Positions 44,962 to 55,088 of a stretch of 64,000 bases of DNA are shown piece after piece. The DNA comes from Stereocaulon alpinum. Its lineage: Eukaryota > Ascomycota > Lecanoromycetes > Lecanorales > Stereocaulaceae. Where the stretch lies: positions 62,001 to 126,000 of the forward strand of contig JAEUBA010000036.1 of assembly GCA_018257865.1 (NCBI GenBank), read 5' to 3'. Within the stretch, counting starts at the first letter, position 1. Each line of letters begins with the position of its first letter. The notes beneath the pieces were generated by a model. The model made no database searches. It saw nothing but the letters and a program-made list of their open reading frames with translations, and was not told the DNA's origin. The position numbers were made by a program, and so were the translations under genes.

Positions 44962-47403
44962 GACTCATGGTGGCAAGTGTCAGCACGAGGTATTCATTGG
45001 TCTTTCGTAGCGCGGGGAAGGTCGAGCAAGATAGAGCAGACTTGTATGAGAATGTGAAGTCGGAAATGATAAAATGCAGTTCAATGGCTCGCATTCGAAA
45101 AACGAGCGTCGGCTGTTCGTCGGCTGGATATTCCGCGCTAAGACGAACTCGGAGCTTGGCCTTAAGTTGCCGGATCTCCATTGAGCCTCAGGTAAGGTAT
45201 CGCCAGCATCTCGCAGCATACATATGCACGCGGCTCAAAACATATGTTCACAAGCTAAAATCCTTCTTGCAATTTGAGATTCGGTGTATACTCGTCTTTG
45301 CATCACCCATGATGTTGAGGGAATATTGCATGAAATGTGGATTGTAGTCTGTCAACATGTTGTGTTCCGTAATAGACTCCACGGATACTCTGTACGTCTT
45401 GAGAGATAGCCCGCTTTCTCGTCGTCTTAGAATATGATCCGACTTCATGTCAGAGGAGCATAGTAGCATACGCGCCATTCGGTAAGCCTCCGCTTCATTT
45501 TCGCGACACACTGTGACATGGAGTCAATGGTCTAAAGACTAGACGCTTAGAATATGCGCATCCAAAGTCGCCGCTGGCGTCAACCCAGCTGGTTGAAGTG
45601 ACCTATCGGGACTATTCCACGTGCCCAGCGAGGGTGACGCTGTCTGGCTTATTCTTTCATTGCTTCCTCAATCTCAACGTCCAGCCATCGATAGGTAGCT
45701 TTGCCTACACGATATTTCTTCCTCGACTTTTCTGCTTCGTCAGTCTTTATCTCAGTGTCTGAGAGCCCCTTTACCATGGCCGTCAGCGCTTCCGCAACAG
45801 TTTCCCGTCTCAGCGGTATACCTGGTCAGTGGGGATCGTTTTTCTATTGTTATAGATGCCTCGAATTGGAGCAGGATACCCTGCCTCACCTGATGATGAT
45901 GTTGTGCTGCAACTCTCGGATCCGCAAAATGATTTGCAAGATTTGCAGGTCCAACACCCTGGATGTGAACACATGTTGGCACCCAAGCCAAATCTCTCAC
46001 TGCTCACGCATCGTTCACATCATCAAGCAAGAGAGATCAATTTCGAGTCATGTACAGGTATGAATCTGCAGGCCCTCAACACATGATTACTAAAGATGTC
46101 TAGGGCCACTCAGAAGACGATGTATGAGCCAAAGCAGTCTTATCTAGCCAAGAACAAACAACCACCTAGGTCATGCAACGTGAGATTGTCAAAGGATCAG
46201 TAGCGACTTGCGTGAGTAATTCAGTATCTGGTGTGGAAGGTGAAACTGCGAACAACGAAACGTTGTTCCGTCGGAGAAATCATCAGAAGGTAATTTCCTT
46301 CACAAGGCGTACTCAATGCAGTTGTCTACTGAACCAACATTCGAAGTTATATTCCAGTCAAACTCCTCAACTCAATTAATTTTGATGCCTACCCTCAAAA
46401 TGCGTTCAGAGCGCCCGCGATTCAGACGTGTGAGGGGGCAATAGTATCCAGTCATCAGGGGTCGTCGAACGGTGTTCAGCAGGTAACGGACCAGCGACAC
46501 CAGATCGATCACCCAACCGATGTCTACTTGAGGACCCGCCAGTGTTATTAGGAGCTCCAACAGCTACGTTATACCTAGGCGTGGCATCGGCTATCACATT
46601 TGCTGCTCCGTCTATAGCACCTACGGTCTCGGCTGCTGTGAGCGTGGCTTACTTAATCGCGAGCTCACACAATCCAATGGCCAGTGTATCTAATCTGGCG
46701 GCGAACATGGTAAACCCTGCGGCCAGCTTACGTGGGCCCGGATGCCTCATTGCCTGTTGGTTTGATCGGTGTTCGTTTCAGTAAGTGATAATTGTTCTAT
46801 CAATAGCTCGAGCTCAACCTTACTGCGCCTGGTGACCTACAAAACCGCGCCAGACTAGAATAAACATTGGCGACAAGCTGATATCGCTTTACGCTCATGG
46901 TAAGTGGAGAGTCTCGTTGGCTGAGGTAATGCCAGTGGAGCCAAAATTTCGGCAAAGGGGTCAACATGTCAGACCCTAACAGGTAGGCAAAGATCGCCGA
47001 CCACACCACCACAACCTGCACAAAGTCCATGGACAATTTGGGACCACACAAAAACGGTTGGTACGCAATTCAGCATGCATGTAGTTACACGCCGCATTTT
47101 CAAACCACCGTGCCGCGTGAAAAGTTCATCCGGTTCGGCGCGTTTTCTCAAACCGCCCGCCGCACACGTCTTACATGCATTTCGAACATCGGGTCCCGAA
47201 AGCTCGCAACACATATTTCAGCTATTGTTTTCTCATCCTCGAAAATTCTTCCCTTTCTGTCAGCAACACTTCTGCATTAGGACTTTTTTTTTCGATGTTT
47301 TGATGCAAGCACAATCAAATTAATCAATGCACTCCTGTCGCTGGACCATCTAGGTTCGCCTTGCTGATAGCTAACCTTGTCAACGCCCAACGCCACTCCA
47401 GGG
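44962..47403. other. long intergenic stretch, no firm gene
   Basis: Several 60-130-codon frames occur on both strands (for example 45701-46086) but none shows conserved motifs or splice-supported continuity. 46560-46720 is Ala/Thr/Ser-coding on + and not convincing. Confidence 0.45.
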
Positions 47404-48963
47404 ATGCCACCGCCCGATGGAGACCGGAATAGAGGTGCTCAGCTCCTTGGCCCCGCCGTGACTTTTACTGTGTTGGCAACGATGTTCACCATTGCGCGAG
47501 TCGTTTCCCGAACTTTCGCCACCCGAAATCTCGGACTGGACGATCTATTCATGGTCGCCGCTGTTGTAAGTACAACCACCCCATGGTAACGCCTACCCTT
47601 GTGCCCTTTAACGAGATGCTACAGATCGTTGCTATCATTGCGCAAGTTCTCGCAGGTTTAGCTGTGATGCACGGGTTAGGGAGACATCAATACTATCTTG
47701 AGCTCACCCCAGACTCTCTCTCGGGCTTGTCTCAAGCCTTGAAATGGCAGTTCTTAGTGGAATGTCTGACGTGCTTTTCCTACATGTTTATAAGAATCTC
47801 AATCTGCCTCTTCCTTCTACGGCTTTTCGGAAACAAGAAAAGATTGAGGTGGGCCTTGTATTGCCTTATGGCCTTTGTGACAGCAACGAACATGTCTTCT
47901 GCCGCGGTCTTTCTGGCCCAATGCAGACCGCTGAGGAAAGTCTGGGATCCGTCGGTTTCGGGTACTTGTGTGTCTACTGGCACAGTAGTCTTTGCGGGCT
48001 ATTACAACGGCGGTAAGATCTTCATTTGATGGATCTGAGAGACGAACCCAGCTTACATGAATCAAAGCTGTCTCGGTGGTCTGTGACTGGACACTAGCCG
48101 GCTTGCCGATATTTTGCATGTGGAAAGTTCAAGTGCGTCCCAACGTGAAGGTTGGCATCTGCATACTGATGGCCATGGGATTCTTGTAAGCCTGTCGTTG
48201 AAGCACCAGTCTCGTGATGCCATGGTCGCCTCTAACGCGCCTGTCATACTGTAGCAGTGGAGTTTGTGCCCTGGTCCGAAGTGTTTTAGAGATAAGCTTT
48301 GCAGCGAGTGATCTGACTTGTGGGTCTAGACTATGTCCAGCCATTGGCGTTCGGTCCTCCTTAAATGTCATAAGACTAATTCATTCACTAGGGGATTTGA
48401 TCAGCCTAGATATTGCCTCCTCGTAAGTGCACCACATTCAGGTTCGAATACCGCTTCCTTCCACTTTACCCATAGATTATGATCACCAATCGCGTTAACC
48501 GACCTTGAATTGCAGCCTCGAACAGAACATCGGCATTATCGCCGCCTGCCTCCCAACCTTGAAACCGCTTTTTAGCCCATCAATTCGCTGGAGTCGAAGT
48601 CGAACGGGGACTAGGAGTAGATTAACCAACAACCTAAGCTCAGGGCGTCGACCAGACGAAGATGAGTTCCACCTCCACAAATTGCCCAGAGATGAAACCA
48701 TACCACTACCGATCTCGGTCCCGAACCCGACACATGCTGAGATCACTGCTACCAGTCAGCGCATGGGTGATCAGGGATGCTGGATAAGCCGAATGAAAAG
48801 TGCTGAGGAGGCGAGCTTGGAAAGTTCGAATGGGAGAACGAGTCAGATGGGAGGGATTACGAAGACAACAGAGATTTACTGTGAGAGTAGGCATGATTCT
48901 TGGCGGGGGACTGGGTCCGTTGAGACAAGGGATCATGAGGGGCGGGTGGACTATTGGACTTGA
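47404..48963 (+). CDS. rhodopsin-like fungal integral membrane protein 2
   Basis: Second seven-helix fungal rhodopsin-domain protein. Exons 47404-47565, 47625-48012, 48068-48185, 48255-48422, 48516-48963; introns 59, 55, 69 and 93 nt; 427 residues. Family landmarks: NRGAQLLGPAVTFTVLATMFTIARVVSR, LGLDDLFMVAAV, LTCFSYMFIRISICLFLLRLF, VCDWTLAGLPIFCMWKVQV, and SLEQNIGIIAACLPTLKPLF, then a Ser/Arg/Glu-rich tail. The conserved-looking MS-PNATPG start reads TTG at 47377 in place of ATG, so translation would begin nine codons later. Exon 4 contains a longer than usual loop (48320-48390) bearing branch-site and acceptor-like signals but no in-phase donor, so it may be a damaged intron. Confidence 0.7.
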
Positions 48964-50017
48964 GGATCGATTAGCAGAAGAGGCTTCCGCGTTTCAGCGC
49001 TTTTGGAGTGAGCTACGATCATCTGAGTGCCAACAGAAGTCTCCAGCATTACTTCACTACTTATGCCGCCGTAGATAATGACGCTTTTTGTAAGCAATTG
49101 GTGCAATTTCAGGTAATTACATCAAGGACAAAGGTAATCCGTGTTGTCCTGGCAGGGGAACTCTGTAAGCGAGGCCCCTAAGCTGGCCTCTGAAGCGTGA
49201 GTGTTATATAAGTAGAGGCGAAGTAGCGCTTCTTGAAGGGCCCCTTCTGGTACCCCAAATAGTATGAATGTTTTCATTTCCTTGGAGTGGTACTGCCTGT
49301 AATTACCGTATTCTTGGCATCGTTGTTTGCTTCTCCTCAATCACCACCCACACTCCGAGAGCCTCAGGTCCGCGCCATTCATCTTTACAACAACATCTAC
49401 AACTAATCACAAGAATGATTATGAGGTGCTGAAGGGATGCGTTTGGTAAAGAGGAATTTGCAGCGGGTTTTCTAACAAAAAGTGCGCCAAAAGCCACTAT
49501 TCACTACCACGTAATAGCTTGTGCCATTGACCAACGCCGATGTTTAACATCGTTTGATGTGTGCCATATCACACCATCTCTACCCAACCGTGGCTGAAGT
49601 ATGAAGGCATCATGGCTGTGCAATGTGTAGCCCAGCCCTCACCAAGTATTCAACATGTTGAAGATCAGACCTGGTTCGTAGTAGAGATTGAGATTAGAAT
49701 TGCACGACGCACAACATTGCATTCAATGAACGAATTTCCTACGAGTCCCTCAACGTTGTTATTTTAATGACGAGATGCCTCAAATTTTCGATGGACCGTG
49801 TCGATGTCGACTGTTCGCTCCTTCCAGATCTACCCGCGAGCTGAAGCATCAAATATTGCAAGATTCCGTCATCCGAATTGTCAAGACGAGAAAATCTGTG
49901 TAAATACTTCCTTCCACAGATCGCCCTCACACTGCATCCACCACCAACCCTGGGCATTGACTCCCAACACCTCCAATTTATTCTACATCCTGCATTCGCT
50001 ACCAGCAAACTATAACG
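48964..50017. other. intergenic, no gene seen
   Basis: Only short unsupported frames. The last 120 bases are C/T-rich, the likely promoter of the next gene. Confidence 0.5.
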
Positions 50018-50736
50018 ATGCTCTTCTTCATCCTCCTTGCCTGGGCCCTTCCCACCTTTTCTCTCGCTGTTCTCCCCCTAATCTCTACAGCGAGTACGTT
50101 CCTCCCACCAAGCCGTTATCACCTCAAGACCTGCGTTGTCGGCGGCGGCCATGCAGACAAGGAAGGCTTGTACGCTAGCGGATTTCATACAGGTCCGTAG
50201 CCGAGACTGTTTCCTACACCACCATAAGCAGAAAGACGGCTGCTGACATGAATCCAGGCGCCGGCACCAATGACGTGACCCTTGAAGGCATCGAAAATGC
50301 TTCCATTGGCTTCTTGAACGGTACATACCAGCAGTTCGACTATGACACACCTTTTCCCTGGGGGCTGAATATGGGTGGAGCTGACAATTATGCCGGTATT
50401 TCCCAACATCCATGAACATGGCGAGGATAGCTTCCCTGGCTAACGTCTGCATTGTAGCATGGGAATTCGCGCTTGTCGACGTGGGCTTTGGCTCCGAAGG
50501 TTTCTTTTTCAACTCTTCAGGCCTGCAATGGACCGAAACCGAGGGAGGGTTCAGTGGATGGCTAGGTATGATTTACTCACCCCCTGTCAGTATTTTGAGT
50601 GATAAGCATTGACCACATACACATAGCATGTGACTGGTGGCATGGCGTTCCCCAGCTTTTCTGGAAGTACTACTTCTACAACTACCCGATCCCGAGCAGC
50701 TGTGTCAAGGTCAATCTGATGCCAGTGGCGGCTTGA
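50018..50736 (+). CDS. small secreted protein, four exons
   Basis: Secreted protein of 176 residues. Exons 50018-50192, 50258-50395, 50458-50565, 50627-50736; introns 65, 62 and 61 nt, all in phase 1. A signal peptide covers residues 1-26 (MLFFILLAWALPTFSLAV). The mature part reads YHLKTCVVGGG, GLYASGFHTG, AGTNDVTLEG, GFLNGTYQQFDYDTPFPWGL, AWEFALVDVGFG, EGFFFNSSGLQWTETEGGFSGWL, and ACDWWHGVPQLFWKYYFYNYPIPSSCV. This arrangement is common among dothideomycete secreted proteins of unknown role. The first donor GTCCGT is unusual but required by the frame; two N-glycosylation sites (NGT, NSS) are present. Confidence 0.85.
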
Positions 50737-51291
50737 TAGGTTTCAGCAGCGACAGATTGCGTGATTCCGGTACGATAGCCATGTTTTTGTAGTGTATGAG
50801 CTCAATGATTGCATGGTAGCAGACACAGCACTTGCTGCAGAGGTTGAACTCCTGTATTCTTATAAGGGCATGATAGCCTGCCAACAAGCATAGCGGCTGC
50901 AGAACATAGTGTGTTAGTCCAAGTTGCGATTCTCTCAGTGATAACGTTAGAGCCTCCAACTCTCGACTCATAACCGGGGCCGTTGGCAATAAGGCATAAA
51001 CAGCTTCAACCGAAGGTCTCACAAATGTTAACGTCGGGACATGAACCCCTCGTGTGGCTTTGACAATGATGGATAGTATGCATACCAATTTCCATACGCA
51101 ACGACAAAAACACAAAACCAACCAACATTCTCAACCTCCCTCATCCCCTCCATCACCACCAACCAACCTCGGCACCACCAACTTTCTCTCCCCCACAAAA
51201 CCCAAAACTCCCACTATTCTAGTAGGCAGCTTCAACGATGCTGGAACAAAAACAGGACAGTATGGGAAAGGGAGGAGCAAAAATATAGACC
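50737..51291. other. intergenic, no gene seen
   Basis: No conserved frame. The T-run expected as the tRNA terminator lies just before 51292 on the - strand. Confidence 0.5.
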
Positions 51292-51389
51292 TGCCCACTC
51301 TCGGAATCGAACCGAGGATCTTTTCATGTTCATAAACTGGAATTTGAAATTCGTACGAGTGAAACGCAGTACCACTATGCCAAGCGGGC
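51292..51389 (-). tRNA. tRNA-Thr(CGT) with intron
   Basis: Read on the - strand: acceptor stem GCCCGCT pairs with AGTGGGC (one G-U), discriminator A; D-arm with A-box TGGCATAGTGG; anticodon stem TTTCA/TGAAA; loop C-T-CGT-A ... A; T-arm CTCGG-TTCGATT-CCGAG, a perfect stem containing the B-box GGTTCGATTCC. The anticodon CGT reads threonine ACG. A 26-nt intron sits after position 37, the canonical place; the mature tRNA is 72 nt. A T-run follows the 3' end as Pol III terminator. Confidence 0.93.
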
Positions 51390-52493
51390 TGTATGCAAGA
51401 GAGGTACGACTTATTTTAGTTTATGTTACAACAAAATTTTGACCACGAATAGGCTTTGGAGAATGGGAGACTTTCGGGTCAGAATTAAGAAAGGGCGGGG
51501 TTGTTTCCGGGCGGGGTTGTCCGATGAGCGAGGCGCGTATTGATGCCTATTTAGGTAGTTGTTTCGTAGTTTTGAGCGGCTTGCGGGAGAGAGGGGACGT
51601 TTGGGGGGGAATATGTACTTGGTTTACTTTGTGATGGGGGACTTTGAGGGTTAGCTTGGTTGTTTGCGTGCGGAGGTTTGGTGGGGATTTTCTAGGAGAG
51701 GATATAGATTGGGAATGGTTTTTGGGGGATAGGATGGTGTGATGGAGCTTGGTTTAGAGGGTTGAGTTGGGGTGTAGCCTTACGTTTAAGGTGGGTTTGA
51801 GTGTTTAGTGGGTCGATGTGTTATCTACTTGGGACCACATCGCTGTAGGCGAACATGGCTTGATTTCCATCTCAATTGAGATTTCGGAAGTTAGTCATCT
51901 ATTCGCATTGAGCTAACTAAATACATGAGGGAGGGTTCTCGTCTAACTATACCAGACTCTGTGGATGGCGTGCCGGCTGCCATAGTCTGAGTGCAGATTG
52001 AAGTCCAATAGACGGACTATCCTACTGCACATTGTTCCGACTGCTTGGATGACAAACGGCCGATCGTACGACCTCAAAGTAGCAAGGAAGAAGTCCGGGC
52101 AGGAGCGATCCCTGCCCGCTCTCGGCTAAAACCGCTGAGAAAAGCGATTGGAGGAATTCAAATGGGTTCACAGATGGTCGCAGATCTTCGCCTGCATGCG
52201 TTAGTCACGGGAGCGAAAGCAACTGCGATTCAGTAAGGGGTGTGATAATCGATGAATATACTCTTCCCTGCAGTCAGCACTAACGTGTCTCTACTGTCCA
52301 AGCCAGTCGACGGCTTAGTGGAAGCCCGCATGCTAAAGCAAGTGGGTGTCACGAGGACGGTGAATATACCGCTCCACTTTCTCCAATGACTGGTTCAAGT
52401 AAACCTTCACACCGTATGTACAAGGTACGTCAAGATAGCCAGCAATCCCTCTTTACCTCGATCTTCCAACCCTTACTCATACCGCAAGTCAAC
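51390..52493. other. intergenic, G/T-rich
   Basis: 5' flank of the tRNA with G-rich stretches (51450-51800); no gene seen before the propeller protein. Confidence 0.5.
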
Positions 52494-54167
52494 ATGCGTT
52501 TTCGTATACACTCGTTCTCTTGTCTGCTCGCATATTCGCTTGGCAACGCAGCAGGTCAAGATGCAGACTCCGGTCAGCAGCGTGGCTCCTGGCTTGGATG
52601 GGGAGCCGATGTTTTCAACAATCGACTCGCAGCACCCGGATCCCCGATCGATTCTTGCAACGCTGCATCTCTCGTCGAAACTTGTTCCAAGATCTATCCG
52701 GTAGGAGTCTCTGCCACGCCCGTCATTCAGAAGGGCATCGTATATTACCCGACCTGGAGCGGACTGTACGTTGCTTTAGATTACACAACGTGCAAGGAAA
52801 TCTGGACGGTCAACGTCACGGCTCTCACTCTCGCAAATGGTGGCCCACCACCTTTCAATTCCAACTTCATTGCTAAATTTTCACGGACCAGCGCAGTGCT
52901 TGACGATGACGTAGTGTATTTTGGTACTCAGGCTCACGCTCTGCTCGTTGCTGTCGACCGCCACACTGGCAATGTTCTTGACCATATTCAAATCAACTCG
53001 CATCCTTACGCCCTCGTCACGCAATCTCCAACTTTATGGAATCGCATCCTATATATCGGGTCCTCGAGTGCCGAAGAATCGGCGGCCGCCTATATCCCCG
53101 ATTACCATTGCTGTTCTTTCATTGGTAATTTTGCGGCTGTTGAGTTTGATCAGGGATCTCACAAATTCAAAGTCTTGTGGCAGCAGACCATGGCTCCCAT
53201 ACCCAGCAACTTCACAGGCATCGGCGTCTGGGGCGGCCAACCCAGCATTGATCTCAGACGACACCAGGTCTTCATCGCAACAGGCAACATCTATTTCTTG
53301 CCCGAGTCGGCTTCAAAGTGCGAGAATGAGACACAGAAAAACCCGGGTTTAAAGCACGATCCATGTATTCCATCTAACGTTTACGCAGAAGCCGTCCTCG
53401 CTCTCGACTTGACCTCTGGCCATGTCAACTGGGCGACAGCGTTGGGTCCTTTGGATGCATGGAATTTAGCGTGCACGACCGGCACGGAGCCAAGCAATTG
53501 TCCTCCAAGTCCTGGCCCTGACGCAGATTTCGGAATGGCCCCTTCCTTTGTTCCTGGTGGTAAAGGCACGCCTCAAGGCAAAGACACAGTAGTAGTCGGC
53601 CAGAAGAACGGCAACCTTTACGCCTTCGACGCGGAAAGCGGTGCTCTCTTCTGGGTCAACCCAACTTCGCCCGATGGCGTAGTAGGCGGGCTGATCTGGG
53701 GTCTCGCAGTCGATGGCACAGCCGTCTACTACACCGCCGTTAATTATGGTCGAGTACCTTTTCGACCCATGGGCGCAAGTGCCAACATTACGAACAGCGC
53801 CTTTGGAGCAGCGAACCTAGCCGATGGCAAGAGTCTATGGCAGACGCCTGTGCCGGGGAACGGATACTCGCAGAGCGTGCCCAGTGTTGTAAATGACGTC
53901 GTATTCAATGGGAGGAGTGGCGTATTTCCTGCTAAGCCTGGGGGATCTCCGTCTGGACCTGGAGGACTTGTCGCCATGGACAAGAAGACTGGGACCATTT
54001 TACATGACTACCCCCTTGATCATATCTTCTATGCGAATATTGCGATCGTGGATGAGTACTTGATGTTCGGAACCGGTTATCCAGTCAGTACTGATAACGG
54101 AACGTTTCACGTCTGGCAATTGAGAGAGAGCGAGAAGACCTGGAATTGTACGAAAAGACCAACATAA
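52494..54167 (+). CDS. secreted PQQ-type beta-propeller oxidoreductase
   Basis: 557 residues in one exon. ATG 52494 opens a signal peptide (MRFRIHSFSCLLAYSLGNAA); the frame is open upstream but only without hydrophobic start. The body is a quinoprotein-like propeller with repeated VYFGT-, VAVDRHTGNV-, LYAFDAESGALFW- and GLVAMDKKTGTIL-type blades, as in polyvinyl-alcohol dehydrogenase and PQQ-dependent alcohol dehydrogenases. A vicinal Cys pair occurs in YHCCSF, the position where PQQ alcohol dehydrogenases have the cofactor-contacting disulphide. Several N-glycosylation sites. It could be a PQQ enzyme or a non-PQQ relative that kept the fold; no haem c motif is seen. Confidence 0.85.
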   Translation: MRFRIHSFSCLLAYSLGNAAGQDADSGQQRGSWLGWGADVFNNRLAAPGSPIDSCNAASLVETCSKIYPVGVSATPVIQKGIVYYPTWSGLYVALDYTTCKEIWTVNVTALTLANGGPPPFNSNFIAKFSRTSAVLDDDVVYFGTQAHALLVAVDRHTGNVLDHIQINSHPYALVTQSPTLWNRILYIGSSSAEESAAAYIPDYHCCSFIGNFAAVEFDQGSHKFKVLWQQTMAPIPSNFTGIGVWGGQPSIDLRRHQVFIATGNIYFLPESASKCENETQKNPGLKHDPCIPSNVYAEAVLALDLTSGHVNWATALGPLDAWNLACTTGTEPSNCPPSPGPDADFGMAPSFVPGGKGTPQGKDTVVVGQKNGNLYAFDAESGALFWVNPTSPDGVVGGLIWGLAVDGTAVYYTAVNYGRVPFRPMGASANITNSAFGAANLADGKSLWQTPVPGNGYSQSVPSVVNDVVFNGRSGVFPAKPGGSPSGPGGLVAMDKKTGTILHDYPLDHIFYANIAIVDEYLMFGTGYPVSTDNGTFHVWQLRESEKTWNCTKRPT

Positions 54168-55088
54168 ATAACTTAGGATAGCTTTTAGTGAAGGAGAAAG
54201 GAAGAGCGTAGACATAAGGAAGACCAAAAATCTTAGTAGGGTCATCATCTCTAAGGCCTAGAAGACAATCGACAGAGTCTACCTACTTGCTTGGTCATTA
54301 AGCCTGAACGCCACAAAAGAAAAGAACTCAAAAGAAGAGCCGTTGAACGCGGTCTATCAAGCTCGTGTTAACCTACACTTGAACTTCTATGACCTCCCCG
54401 TATACGTGAGGGGAAGTAGGAGGGGATCAAACGCCATTGGCTATCTGCTGTGTTCAAGACATGTTACGCAGAGCGAGGATTTATAGCTAAGCAATGGAGG
54501 AACAAATGAAAGGCACAACAAATACATGAAAGGAAACAGGTCACGTTGAGATCACTGCAGGAGAACAATCACATCGAGATATATTTGAGATCACTTAAGG
54601 TTTTCAGTCCCCAGCAAGTATCCATAAGGCAATGAGAAGTAACTTCATTCATGGTATATACAATTGCTAACTTGAAGAGGAACAGCTCCCGTTGTCGGGC
54701 CGCACGAGGCCGCTTATCAGAAAAAATGCGGGTGTCACTTGCGGGTATGACTCGTGGGGAAAAGCAAAAGTATTCTCTCCAATTGACTCCAAAAAATACA
54801 CCAATTTTGACTGCACCATCCTTTAGAGTGCAACTGGTTCTATCCTTTGGGAACGGAACCCCAAAGCTTGGATCTTTTTTGACTGTTTGTGCATTCTACT
54901 GCGCCTCGCTCTCGCCAATCCACACTCAGCACCGTCGACCGAAATTTTGAGCTTCTCCACTGGTAGTGCTATAGCTACAGCAATTCCATGATCAAACACT
55001 GAGCAAAATCCTACTCAGCAGCAACCAATATTACCACAAGCCCAGATATCTACTGCAGAAGTTCAAATTACTCGAGGAGCTCCTTCCA
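54168..55088. other. intergenic, no gene seen
   Basis: Lies between two + genes. The part after 54960 is the likely CPA2 promoter and leader. Confidence 0.5.

Noticed and set aside
44852..45181. 109-codon frame on - upstream of the F-box/LRR gene
   Set aside because: Overlaps the true N-terminus in another frame and lies in its promoter; no conserved sequence.
45701..46086. Overlapping cysteine-containing frames on + and -
   Set aside because: Considered as a small secreted protein, but no signal peptide and no workable intron (the apparent one would be about 30 nt).
52090..52140. tRNA-like segment (gcgatccctgcccgctctcgg)
   Set aside because: Resembles the 3' part of the tRNA at 51292 but has no T-loop consensus or acceptor stem.
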